Shown: piece by piece, positions 4,967-13,215 of the stretch | How positions within the stretch are numbered: the first letter of the stretch is position 1 | How the letters are laid out: each line of letters starts with the position of its first letter | DNA from: an uncultured Synechococcus sp. | Lineage (GTDB): Bacteria > Cyanobacteriota > Cyanobacteriia > PCC-6307 > Cyanobiaceae | DNA length: 64,000 nt | Direction: 5' to 3' | Assembly (NCBI GenBank): GCA_913057985.1 | Contig: CAJXPL010000012.1 | Span: 1-64,000 of the forward strand | Made by a program: the position numbers and the translations under genes | Notes under the pieces: generated by a model | What the model was told of the DNA's origin: nothing | Seen by the model: only the letters and a program-made list of their open reading frames with translations | Database searches by the model: none

Positions 4967-5590
4967 TCAGACCTGGCGCCACACGGCAACCAAGCGACCC
5001 TGCACCTCCACCTGTTCGGCGGGGAGCTCAATCGGTTGATAAGCGGGGTTGGCAGCTTCCAGCACCACCGTCGCCCCCTGGCGATGGAAATGCTTGAGCG
5101 TGGTGCCGCTGCCAGCCACCAGAGCACTCACGACCGTGCCGTTGCGCAGCCTCTGCGGATCCTGCACCGGCTCCATCAACACCACATCCCCATCGGCGAT
5201 GTGGGAGTCGACCATCGAGTCACCATTCACCGTCAGGGCAAACAGGCCGCGGGTCTCCAGCACCGGCGCCAGATCGAGATGCTCCTGCACATCGTCGAAA
5301 GCCGTCACCAGGCCACCGGCGGCAACGGCGCCCAGCACGGGTATCCCGGCGGCACCCACCATGTCGCCCAAGAGCTGCAGGGTGCGCGCCTGGCCTTCCT
5401 GCCAGGTGATCCATCCCTTCTGCTGAAGATGGCGCAACCGGCTCTGAATCGGCGCAGGAGAGCGCAGCCCCATCGCCTGCATCATCTGGCGAATCGAGGG
5501 GCTGTGGCGATGGGTGCCGATGTAGTCCGCCAGCCAGTCGTAAAGCTCTTGCTGAGCAGTGGTGAGGGGCTCCTGGGGGGCACGGGTCAC
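4967..5590 (-). CDS. lexA: LexA repressor
   Basis: LexA is the SOS-type transcriptional repressor that cleaves itself. The N-terminal winged-helix part (from APQEPLTTAQQELYDWLADY; SIRQMMQAMG and RLRHLQQKGW helices) is followed by the latent S24-type peptidase: Ala-Gly cleavage site in GAVAAGGLV, catalytic Ser in NGDSMVDSHI and catalytic Lys in TTLKHFHR. All self-cleavage residues are present. The frame is open to an ATG at 5656, but a LexA-type box lies at 5610-5623, inside that extension, so I place the start at the GTG at 5588-5590, giving 207 aa. Downstream of ftsH-argF on the same strand. Confidence 0.92.
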   Translation of the reverse strand: MTRAPQEPLTTAQQELYDWLADYIGTHRHSPSIRQMMQAMGLRSPAPIQSRLRHLQQKGWITWQEGQARTLQLLGDMVGAAGIPVLGAVAAGGLVTAFDDVQEHLDLAPVLETRGLFALTVNGDSMVDSHIADGDVVLMEPVQDPQRLRNGTVVSALVAGSGTTLKHFHRQGATVVLEAANPAYQPIELPAEQVEVQGRLVAVWRQV

Positions 5591-5609
5591 CGCAAGAAAA
5601 GGTTCGGGC

Positions 5610-5623
5610 AATACATTTGTACC
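5610..5623 (-). promoter_or_regulatory. LexA-type operator upstream of lexA
   Basis: Minus strand GGTACAAATGTATT resembles the cyanobacterial LexA box (RGTAC-N3-DGTWCB) with a mismatch at GTAT. It lies 20 bases before the proposed start, consistent with autoregulation. Confidence 0.5.
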
Positions 5624-5657
5624 GTTCCTTGCCGTGTGCCGCAAGCGCAGGCTCACC

Positions 5658-5882
5658 TCAAACCAGCTTCCACACCGCAGCCTCGGGAATGCTCGGCGCC
5701 AAGTTCAGGTCTTTGGGCTCCTTGAACACCACACGCCATTCGGGAACCCGGCAGGGGACATAGCCGGGATGCTCAATCAGCAGCCCCGGCTGCTCGGTTG
5801 TGCTGGCTACCCAGCCCGACATCCAGTGCCCGTCCTCCGAGAGGCCACCTTTGAACCAAACCCAGCAGCGTTCCTTACGCAT
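5658..5882 (-). CDS. Conserved-looking small protein, 74 aa
   Basis: ATG-started, rich in Trp and Pro (WVWFKGGLSEDGHWMSGW; HPGYVPCRVPEWRVVF), a pattern of a small beta-rich cyanobacterial protein. No signal peptide. Located between the 107-aa exported protein and lexA on the same strand. I do not know a function. Confidence 0.7.
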   Translation of the reverse strand: MRKERCWVWFKGGLSEDGHWMSGWVASTTEQPGLLIEHPGYVPCRVPEWRVVFKEPKDLNLAPSIPEAAVWKLV

Positions 5883-5893
5883 CGCGATGCTCT

Positions 5894-6217
5894 TCAGCGG
5901 TTTTTGTACGACTCAAGCTGTTGCGGACAGGCCGCCATCAGATATCCCATCAACTGCCCGGTGATACGGGACTTCTCCTGATCGGTTGGTGCGTTGGGAA
6001 CATCCTCGTAACGCATCGAGGTGTCGCGCTCAAACATGGTTTTGAGCTCAGGATCCGGCAAGGCGTAAAAAGCATCCACACCCATTTCACAGATTTTCTC
6101 GGCCGTCCATCGGGCGATGGTGCTCTGCTGTTGTTTGTCGGTGGCCTGATCCGCTGACGCTGCCACCGCATGGGCGGTGACGATCAACGGAACTAACCAG
6201 CGGTGGATCACCGTCAC
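5894..6217 (-). CDS. Exported hypothetical protein, 107 aa
   Basis: N-terminal signal peptide (VIHRWLVPLIVTAHAVAASA) with a likely cleavage near residue 21, then a helical mature part with two Cys (KICEMG; AACPQQ). The ATG overlaps the argF stop by 4 bases, so it is probably coupled to argF, without an obvious link to arginine synthesis. Family unknown. Confidence 0.7.
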   Translation of the reverse strand: MTVIHRWLVPLIVTAHAVAASADQATDKQQQSTIARWTAEKICEMGVDAFYALPDPELKTMFERDTSMRYEDVPNAPTDQEKSRITGQLMGYLMAACPQQLESYKNR

Positions 6218-7170
6218 AGACCACCCATCAACACCGCCAACAGCGCCTGCTGCGCATGCAGACGGTTTTCGGCCTGATCAAAGATGCGGCTCGCCTTGCC
6301 CTCCATCACCTCGGCGCTGATCTCCTCACCGCGGTGGGCCGGCAGGCAGTGCAGAACGATCGCATCGGCTGCCGCCTGCTCCATCAGGGCTTGATCCACG
6401 CAGAATCCCGCAAAGGCCTGCTCCCGCTGCGCCTGTTCGGCTTCCTGGCCCATGGAGGCCCAAACGTCGGTGTAAACGGCCTGGGCTCCCGCCACCGCCT
6501 CACGGGGATCCGTCACCACCTCAATCGAGGCACCGTGCTGTGCCAGGGATTGAGCCTGCTCAAGCACACCCGGCAAGGGCTCGAAGCCCTCGGGGCAGCC
6601 GATCCGCACATTCACCCCCAGCAAAGCGCCGCAGAGCATCAGGGAATGGGCCACATTGTTGCCGTCGCCCACATAGGCCAGGGTCTGACCAGGAAGGGCG
6701 CCATGGGCTTCCTGCATGGTGAGGAAATCGGCCAGGGCCTGACAGGGATGCTCCAGATCGGTGAGGGCATTGATCACCGGCACCGAGGCCCAGTGGGCGT
6801 AGTCCACCAGTTCCTGCTGGGCGAAGGTGCGAATCGCCAGCACATCGCAGTAACGGCTGAGAACCCGGGCCGTGTCTTCCAGCGGCTCGCCGCGGCCGAG
6901 CTGGGTGACGGAAGGATTGAGATCCACCGTCTGGCCGCCGAGGCGGGCCATGGCCACCTGAAAGCTCACACGGGTTCTGGTGGAGGCCTTGCTGAAGATC
7001 AGACCCAGCACACGGTTGCCCAGATCGATCCGACGATCGCCGCTCTTCAGTTGTGCAGCCAGATCCAGCAACGCTGCTGTTTCCTCGGCGGAACAATCCG
7101 CTGAGGAAAGGAAGTCACGTGCGCACAGCGGAGAGAGGACAGCAGCAACGCCCGCAGAAGCGGTAGCCAT
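6214..7170 (-). CDS. argF: Ornithine carbamoyltransferase
   Basis: Makes citrulline from ornithine and carbamoyl phosphate in arginine synthesis; cytosolic trimer. Visible motifs: carbamoyl-phosphate loop SKASTRTRVSF (about residue 60), HPCQALADFLTMQE, the ornithine-side region around DVWASMGQE and HCLPAHRGEEIS near the C-terminus. 318 aa is the normal length. Last large gene after ftsH on this strand (45-base gap), followed by overlapping small genes. Confidence 0.96.
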   Translation of the reverse strand: MATASAGVAAVLSPLCARDFLSSADCSAEETAALLDLAAQLKSGDRRIDLGNRVLGLIFSKASTRTRVSFQVAMARLGGQTVDLNPSVTQLGRGEPLEDTARVLSRYCDVLAIRTFAQQELVDYAHWASVPVINALTDLEHPCQALADFLTMQEAHGALPGQTLAYVGDGNNVAHSLMLCGALLGVNVRIGCPEGFEPLPGVLEQAQSLAQHGASIEVVTDPREAVAGAQAVYTDVWASMGQEAEQAQREQAFAGFCVDQALMEQAAADAIVLHCLPAHRGEEISAEVMEGKASRIFDQAENRLHAQQALLAVLMGGL

Positions 7171-7215
7171 CGCGACGGTTCAAAGGACTGTTATCGGGGA
7201 TGAGGCCCGCTGCCG

Positions 7216-9090
7216 TCAAGCGGTCACACCGGACGGCAGCACACTCGCCTCGAGCATCTGCTTGAGGTCATCCCCCTCGATCACCTCTTTTTCGAGGATC
7301 TTCTGGGCGATCGTCTCGAGCAGCGCCATGTTCTCGCGCAGGATCGCGAGGGCATCGTCGTGGGCCTGGTCCACAAGCCCGCGGACCTCCTTATCAATGG
7401 CCTGAGCCGTGGCATCACTCACCGAGCGGCGTGGGTTGTTGCCCCCGCCAAGGAAACGGCCACCGCCTTGCTTGTCGTAGGCCAAGGGCCCCAGGGTGTC
7501 GCTCATGCCATAGGTGCCCCCCATCTGCTCAGCCAGATCGGTGGCCCGCTGCAGATCGTTGGCAGCACCCGTGGTGATCTTGCCGAAGACGATCTCCTCA
7601 GCCGAGCGACCACCCAGAAGCGTGGCGATCTGGCCCTGGAGTTCCTCCTTGGAATTGAGGAAGCGCTCTTCGGTGGGCAGCTGCAGGGTGTAGCCCAGGG
7701 CGCTCATGCCACGGGGCACGATCGAGATCTTGGCCACCTTGCTGCCGCCAGGCATGAGATGGCCCACGATCGCGTGGCCCACCTCGTGGTACGCCACCAC
7801 TTTCTTTTCATCGTCCTGAAGGACGCGGCTCTTCTTCTCCAAACCAGCCACAACCCGCTCGATCGCTTCACCGAGATCCTGCTGCTCAACGCTGGTGCGC
7901 TGGGCACGCGCTGCGAGCAGGGCAGCTTCATTCACCAGGTTGGCGAGATCAGCGCCGGCGAAACCACTGGTGGCCTGGGCGACGCTGTCGAGGTCAACAC
8001 CTGCAGCCAGCTTCACCTTCTTGGCGTAGATCTCGAGGATGGTCTTGCGGCCGGAGAGATCGGGGCGGTCGACCAGAACCTGCCGGTCGAAACGACCCGG
8101 GCGCAGCAAGGCTGCATCCAGCACCTCGGGCTGGTTGGTGGCCGCCAGAACGATCACCGGCTTGTCCTGGGCGGTGAAACCATCCATCTCTGTGAGCAGC
8201 TGGTTGAGGGTTTGCTCCCGTTCGTCGTTGCCACCAACAACGCCCATGGAGCCAGAGCGGCTCTTGCCAATGGCATCGAGTTCGTCGATGAAAATGATGC
8301 AGGGGGCCTTCTTCTTCGCTTCTTCAAACAGGTCGCGAACACGGGCGGCACCGGCGCCGACGAAGAGCTCCACGAACTCGGAGCCGGAAATAATGAAGAA
8401 CGGCACTTCGGCTTCGCCGGCCACCGCCTTGGACAGCAGGGTCTTGCCCGTGCCGGGAGGGCCGACGAGCAGCACACCCTTGGGGATGCGTGCGCCGATC
8501 TCGGCGTAACGCTCAGGACGCTTGAGGAAATCGACGATTTCGGTGAGTTCCTGCTTGGCCTCATCCACACCCGCCACATCGGCGAAGGTGATGCGCGACT
8601 CTTCATCGGGCACGTACACCTTGGCCTTGCTCTTGGTGAAGCTCAACGCCCCCTGAGCACCACCGCCCATCGAGCGGCGAGCAAAGAACTGCAGCACCAG
8701 GATGAAGATCAGGGGCGGCACCACCCAGCTGAGGATGGTGGTGAAGATGTTCGGCTTCTTCGGGGGAGCTGCCGCGAATTCAACGCCCTTGGTCTCGAGG
8801 CGTTGGGGCAGATCCATGTCGAAGATCGGCGTGGTGGCCAGCACGGGAGGCGTGCCCTCCTCGGGATCACTCAGCTCGTAGCGAATCTGGTCTTGCGTGA
8901 TGAAGGCCCGCTTCACCGCACCGTCATTCACCTGGTCGATGAACAGGGAGTAGGGCACCCGCGGCACCTGCTGCATGCCATTGCTGGGAAGGAAGCTGCT
9001 GGCCAGCAGCAACACCCCGAAGCCAATCAGCACCAGGTTGATGATCCCGAAGCGACGGTTCGGCTGGTTGTCGTCCTGGCGGATCGGCAT
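7216..9090 (-). CDS. ftsH: ATP-dependent zinc metalloprotease FtsH
   Basis: Membrane AAA protease; in cyanobacteria FtsH hexamers in the thylakoid remove damaged photosystem II D1. Two N-terminal membrane helices (about 15-35 and 115-135) flank a lumenal loop; then Walker [14 protein letters not shown], Walker [14 protein letters not shown], the second region of homology [14 protein letters not shown], and the zinc site [13 protein letters not shown]. At 624 aa it matches cyanobacterial FtsH2-type length. Which of the FtsH paralogues it is cannot be settled from this sequence alone. Confidence 0.96.
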   Translation of the reverse strand: MPIRQDDNQPNRRFGIINLVLIGFGVLLLASSFLPSNGMQQVPRVPYSLFIDQVNDGAVKRAFITQDQIRYELSDPEEGTPPVLATTPIFDMDLPQRLETKGVEFAAAPPKKPNIFTTILSWVVPPLIFILVLQFFARRSMGGGAQGALSFTKSKAKVYVPDEESRITFADVAGVDEAKQELTEIVDFLKRPERYAEIGARIPKGVLLVGPPGTGKTLLSKAVAGEAEVPFFIISGSEFVELFVGAGAARVRDLFEEAKKKAPCIIFIDELDAIGKSRSGSMGVVGGNDEREQTLNQLLTEMDGFTAQDKPVIVLAATNQPEVLDAALLRPGRFDRQVLVDRPDLSGRKTILEIYAKKVKLAAGVDLDSVAQATSGFAGADLANLVNEAALLAARAQRTSVEQQDLGEAIERVVAGLEKKSRVLQDDEKKVVAYHEVGHAIVGHLMPGGSKVAKISIVPRGMSALGYTLQLPTEERFLNSKEELQGQIATLLGGRSAEEIVFGKITTGAANDLQRATDLAEQMGGTYGMSDTLGPLAYDKQGGGRFLGGGNNPRRSVSDATAQAIDKEVRGLVDQAHDDALAILRENMALLETIAQKILEKEVIEGDDLKQMLEASVLPSGVTA

Positions 9091-9174
9091 GGATGGCCTG
9101 AGAGTTCCGACACGCTACGAGGGATCTCTGGCAATCAACGGGTGTGAGAACCGAACGGCGCCTAGCTTCTGCCC

Positions 9175-9831
9175 ATGTGTGGTCGCTACTGCCTCGACAC
9201 GCCTCGCGCGGAATTGCAGCAGCTGCTGCGCAGCTGGTTGCGGCCGGAGGACAGCGCCTGGCTGGAGCATTACGCCCCCCGCGAGCTGATCCGCCCCCAC
9301 GAACCGGTGCTGGCTGTGCGGCGTGAGCACGGTGAAGGCCATCTCTCCCACATGCTCTGGGGCCTCCTACCGGGCTGGGTCAAGGACCCGCTGCAGGCGC
9401 CGCGACCGATCAACGCCCGCGCCGAAACCATCGCGGAGAAAGCCTCCTTTCGCGGGCCATGGCGTCATCACCGCTGCCTTCTGCCCAGCACCGGCTTTTT
9501 TGAAAAGGGACATCTGATCCAGCGCAAAGATCGGCAGATGTTCTGGCTGGCCGGTGTCTGGGACCGCTGGATCGGCCCCGATGGCAGTGAAGTGGAGACC
9601 TGCTGCGTGATCACGACGCAGCCCAACAGCCTGGTGGCGCCTTTGCACGATCGGATGCCGGTGATCATTCCCGAGGGGTTGGAGAGCATCTGGCTGGAAC
9701 CGGGTGATGGAGCCCACCGACGCGCCCTCGAGCCGATGCTCACGCCAGCACCAGCGGAGCCATGGGACTGCAGAGCACTCAAGCCAACTGTTCCTGCCAA
9801 GAAGCACCAGCAGCTCTCCTTGCTCGATTGA
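9175..9831 (+). CDS. SRAP-domain protein (YedK/HMCES family)
   Basis: SOS-response-associated peptidase family proteins crosslink to abasic sites in single-stranded DNA through Cys2. The start MCGRYC puts the catalytic Cys at position 2 after Met removal, so this start is certain. Other conserved positions: NARAET (active-site Asn), RCLLPSTGFFEKG (the usual GFYEW; Glu kept, aromatic context changed) and PLHDRMPVII (active-site His). 218 aa. Divergent from ftsH with an 84-base gap. Confidence 0.92.
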   Translation: MCGRYCLDTPRAELQQLLRSWLRPEDSAWLEHYAPRELIRPHEPVLAVRREHGEGHLSHMLWGLLPGWVKDPLQAPRPINARAETIAEKASFRGPWRHHRCLLPSTGFFEKGHLIQRKDRQMFWLAGVWDRWIGPDGSEVETCCVITTQPNSLVAPLHDRMPVIIPEGLESIWLEPGDGAHRRALEPMLTPAPAEPWDCRALKPTVPAKKHQQLSLLD

Positions 9832-9879
9832 GCAAGGCTTGACAGCCGCAGCTCACTGCCGAACCTGGGGGCAGCGACA

Positions 9880-10608
9880 GTGGCCAAGGTGCTGGTGGGA
9901 CTGGTTCAGCGGCTCCTGCGGCGTGATGACACCCAGCTGAAGCTGCTGTTGCTTTGCACTGTGATTGCCACCGTGGGCTTCGCCTTTCCCCGCCTGGTGT
10001 GGGCGACCTACATCGGCTACAGCCTGATTGCCTTGCTACTCACCCAGGTGATGGTGAGGAGCAGCAACGCTCCGAACTGGAGTGATGTGCTGTATCGGGG
10101 TCTGGGGCTGATGGCCGTGGTGACCATGTGGCTCTGGCTGCTCACGCCCCTGGAGCTGATTTACAGCGGCATGCCGCTGGCCCTGAGCTGGAGCGTGCTG
10201 GTGGGCTGGAGCGTGATCCGCCTGGTAACTCGCTTCGCCAGCACCAAGCGCGTCACCGAGGCGCTGCTGATGGGTGCCACTGCGGGGTACCTGCACATCG
10301 GACTCGCCGCCGGCCTGGTGATGAGTGCTCTGGAAACCATCCAGCCGGGCAGCTTTCAACCCCTGGAGATGGCCAACGTCGGCGATTCGAGCGTTCTAGC
10401 CAGCGCCCGCCTTTTTTCGGCCATCAACTACTACGCCTTCGTCTGCCTCACCACCGTCGGCTTCGGGGACATCAGCCCGATGCTCCCCCTGTCACGGATG
10501 GTGAGTGTGGCCACCAGCGTTGCCGGACCGCTCTACCTCGCTGCCGTGATGGGAGTGCTCATCGGCCGCTTTGCCAGCAGCCTCGATCGGCAAAGCCGGG
10601 AGCGCTGA
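9880..10608 (+). CDS. Two-TM potassium channel family protein
   Basis: GTG start. Hydrophobic protein of 242 aa with about six membrane segments and a pore loop CLTTVGFGDISP, the K+ selectivity filter (TVGFGD), close to the C-terminus, followed by a last helix. No cytoplasmic RCK/TrkA domain, so it is a short Kch-like channel. The substrate is inferred from the filter. Confidence 0.85.
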   Translation: MAKVLVGLVQRLLRRDDTQLKLLLLCTVIATVGFAFPRLVWATYIGYSLIALLLTQVMVRSSNAPNWSDVLYRGLGLMAVVTMWLWLLTPLELIYSGMPLALSWSVLVGWSVIRLVTRFASTKRVTEALLMGATAGYLHIGLAAGLVMSALETIQPGSFQPLEMANVGDSSVLASARLFSAINYYAFVCLTTVGFGDISPMLPLSRMVSVATSVAGPLYLAAVMGVLIGRFASSLDRQSRER

Positions 10609-10610
10609 GC

Positions 10611-11675
10611 TCAGCTGCCGCTGCGCCAACGCAGCAACCAGTCGCTGCCCATGGGCTCGCTCTGATGCCACTGCCCCTGCAGCACTTGATCCATGGCGCT
10701 GAAGTTCAGATCTCCAAGGGGGGTGCGGGCCGCCATGCCCCCCATCAACTTCGGAGCCACCACCGCTGCGATCTCCTGCACACAGCCCTGCCGGATCGCC
10801 GCGGCCGCCAGCTCAGGGCCGCATTCCCAAAGCACCTGGTTGCACCCCCGTTCCGCCAGGGCCTCCATCAGCTGCTGCGGTTCACAGGCCGAAAGCCGAA
10901 GGTCCTCAGGGCCGGATGGCAAACGCCGGAGATCGGCATCGGGGCCATGGGCCACGAGGGTCGGCGCCACCGCGGTGTCCCAGAGCTTGGCCTGATCCGG
11001 CAGATCCAAACTGCGGCTCAGCACCACCCGCAGCGGTTCCGGTGAACGCCGGCCCCTGCTGGTGAGCAACGGATCATCGCCGCGAACCGTGCCGCCCCCA
11101 ACCACCACGGCATCCACGCCGCTGCGCAGCCGATGCACCCAATCACGGGCGGGTGGACCACTGATCCATTGGCTGGCCCCATTGGGCAAAGCAGTGCGGC
11201 CATCCAGGCTCATGGCCCACTTCAAGATTCCAAACGGGCGGCCGGTGCGAACGCGGTGCAGAAAGGCCCGGTTCTGCTGGCGAGCCTCCTCGCGCAGCAC
11301 ACCACTGATCACCTCCAGCCCCGCCTGCCTCAGCTGCCGGATGCCGCCCCCATCCACCCGGGGATCGGGATCCTCCAGGGCGATCACAACGCGGCCAATG
11401 CCCGCGCGAAGAACCGCCTCACTGCAGGGGGGCGTGCGGCCGTGGTGGCAGCAGGGTTCAAGGGTGACCACGAGGGTTCCGCCCCGGGCCGCATCCCCGG
11501 CCTGCCGCAAGGCACCCACCTCAGCATGGGCATCTCCAGCGCGCGCATGAAAGCCTTCGCCCACAAGGCGCCCTTCGCGATCAAGAACCAAGGCCCCCAC
11601 GAGAGGGTTGGGGCTGGTGTGACCTTCTGCAAGGGCGGCCAGGGCCAGGGCCCGCCGCATCCAGAGCTCCCACAT
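10611..11675 (-). CDS. ribD: Bifunctional riboflavin deaminase/reductase RibD
   Basis: Second and third steps of riboflavin synthesis. The N-terminal deaminase domain has the zinc motifs HAEVGAL and PCCHHGRTPPC; the C-terminal reductase domain starts near GRPFGILKWAMSLDGRTA and includes VDAVVVGGGTVRGDDP. The frame is open to 11708, but an ATG at 11675 overlaps the stop of the upstream DUF3122 gene (TGATG), so I use that start (354 aa). Riboflavin kinase ribF is elsewhere in the window (22941). Confidence 0.94.
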   Translation of the reverse strand: MWELWMRRALALAALAEGHTSPNPLVGALVLDREGRLVGEGFHARAGDAHAEVGALRQAGDAARGGTLVVTLEPCCHHGRTPPCSEAVLRAGIGRVVIALEDPDPRVDGGGIRQLRQAGLEVISGVLREEARQQNRAFLHRVRTGRPFGILKWAMSLDGRTALPNGASQWISGPPARDWVHRLRSGVDAVVVGGGTVRGDDPLLTSRGRRSPEPLRVVLSRSLDLPDQAKLWDTAVAPTLVAHGPDADLRRLPSGPEDLRLSACEPQQLMEALAERGCNQVLWECGPELAAAAIRQGCVQEIAAVVAPKLMGGMAARTPLGDLNFSAMDQVLQGQWHQSEPMGSDWLLRWRSGS

Positions 11676-12181
11676 CAGCTGAGGGGCAGCTCCTGCAGGG
11701 ACCGCCATTCACCGACGACGTAGGGAGGGATCGGCAACTCGGTGAAGACACCCGGCAACGCCAAACGCAGCGGTCGGTTGTTGCTGAGATCGTCCAGCAG
11801 AGGATCGAGGGCAAATTCAGCCGCTGCGTCACGGCCATCGGTGGCCAACACCGGATTGGCCAGGGTGATGTCGTCCAGCTGCCATTCGCGCCGACCCGCC
11901 AACACCTGGAGGCTCACCGGATGATCAAGCCGCAGTTTGCCGGGGTAGCCCACCACGCGCAGCACCACCGGCTGGCCGGGAGGGCCCTCGCGGTAGGCCA
12001 CCGCCTGCCAGCTGTCGTAATCGAGGTCCCGCAGGCTCTCCAGCGAACGAACCATGGCGACGCCATCCTCGTTCTCATGCTGGTGCACCTGGGCCCAGGC
12101 CAGACCTGGCGTGAGCAGCAGCAGCCCCAAAGCAGCCAACAAACAGCAGAGCAAACGGCGCATGGGGAAGCGGTGAATCAA
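11675..12181 (-). CDS. DUF3122 family exported protein
   Basis: 168 aa with a signal peptide (RRLLCCLLAALGLLLLTPGLAWA, residues 8-30). The mature part resembles the cyanobacterial DUF3122 family (SLRDLDYDSWQAVAYREG, LRVVGYPGKLRLDHP, a short C-terminal LPIPPYVVGEW). Periplasmic or lumenal; function unknown. Translation likely coupled to ribD. Confidence 0.85.
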   Translation of the reverse strand: MIHRFPMRRLLCCLLAALGLLLLTPGLAWAQVHQHENEDGVAMVRSLESLRDLDYDSWQAVAYREGPPGQPVVLRVVGYPGKLRLDHPVSLQVLAGRREWQLDDITLANPVLATDGRDAAAEFALDPLLDDLSNNRPLRLALPGVFTELPIPPYVVGEWRSLQELPLS

Positions 12182-13215
12182 TGAATTCTCACAACAAACC
12201 CGAAAAGAAGGCGATTCACGCCAACAATCAGCCCATGGAGGTTGTATTCCACTCTGCTCCGTGCCTCAGCAAGAGCCTGCAGGCGGTGGGCTTTGAGATG
12301 GATGTCGCCCAATTGAGCCGGGGCCGACTCGAAGGGACGTTCCGGCTGGGTGGTTCACAGCAGCTGCCGGTTGTATCCATCCAGACCAATCAAGACCTGC
12401 TGCTTCAGGGCAACCGACGCCCTGGGGTGATGCCCCTCAGCTTGAACACCACCGATCAGCTGCCGGTGGTTCGCGGGAAGGAAACACAACCCGGCTCTCT
12501 GCATGGTTTTCAAACCAACCTGAGCGACGCTTTTGTTCAGCTTCCGGCAGGGGCCCACATCCAGGCTGCCCTCATCTCCCAAACACGATTTGAACAGCTC
12601 GCCACCACCACCGGTGATCACCAGGTGCTGGAGGTGATCCAACGATCCAACTCCGCCAACCTCCACCCCCAGAGGTTTGAGGAGATCAGCGCCTTGATCC
12701 AGGCCCAGCTGATGGGAGGGGGCCAGGAGGATCTGGTGGAAGTGGCGGCGCTGGAGGCGTTGTCAGCCCATCAGCTGCAGGGAACAGCCAGTGGTGAACT
12801 CGGTGTGGGGGCGGGATTGATGAAGGATCTGGTGGCTTGGGGGTTCAAGAACACCGGCCAAGCAATCACGCTCAACGATCTCAGCGCCACGATCTTCGCC
12901 TCGCGTTCTTCGATCGTTCACCACTGCCGCCAGAGCTTCGGCACCGGCCCCATGGCGTTGCTGAAACAGATCCGGCTCAGCCAGGTGCATCACGCCCTTA
13001 GCTCACCGGCGGTGCAGCAGGCCATTGGCAGCAGCACCGTGCATGAAATCTCCTGCCATTACGGCTTCCAGAGCCGCAATCACTTCGCCAGGGATTACCG
13101 CCACCAGTTCGGTGAATCCCCAAGCGCCACGCTTCAACGGGCATCCGCTCCGGGGATGAGCGTCCAATCGGTCTCCGTGGCCCAGAGCCCCCAGATGGCC
13201 ATGGCCCTGAGGTAG
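12181..13215 (+). CDS. AraC-family transcriptional regulator
   Basis: 344 aa. The C-terminal ~100 residues carry two HTH units typical of AraC: ITLNDLSATIFASRSSIVHH with CRQSFGTGPMALLKQIRL, then STVHEISCHYGFQSRNHFAR and DYRHQFGESPS. The N-terminal 220 residues lack a clear cupin and may bind an unknown ligand. Its 3' end overlaps the convergent GH116 gene by 82 bases. The start could be 12181 or the ATG at 12235 (MEVVFHSAP). Confidence 0.88.
   Translation: MNSHNKPEKKAIHANNQPMEVVFHSAPCLSKSLQAVGFEMDVAQLSRGRLEGTFRLGGSQQLPVVSIQTNQDLLLQGNRRPGVMPLSLNTTDQLPVVRGKETQPGSLHGFQTNLSDAFVQLPAGAHIQAALISQTRFEQLATTTGDHQVLEVIQRSNSANLHPQRFEEISALIQAQLMGGGQEDLVEVAALEALSAHQLQGTASGELGVGAGLMKDLVAWGFKNTGQAITLNDLSATIFASRSSIVHHCRQSFGTGPMALLKQIRLSQVHHALSSPAVQQAIGSSTVHEISCHYGFQSRNHFARDYRHQFGESPSATLQRASAPGMSVQSVSVAQSPQMAMALR

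Noticed and set aside
4790-5725. Plus-strand 311-codon frame over tRNA-Ala and lexA
   Set aside because: It reads through the tRNA and antisense to lexA, whose motifs are all intact; shadow frame.
7360-9147. Plus-strand 595-codon frame opposite ftsH
   Set aside because: Long only because of GC-rich codon bias; the minus strand has the complete FtsH motif set.
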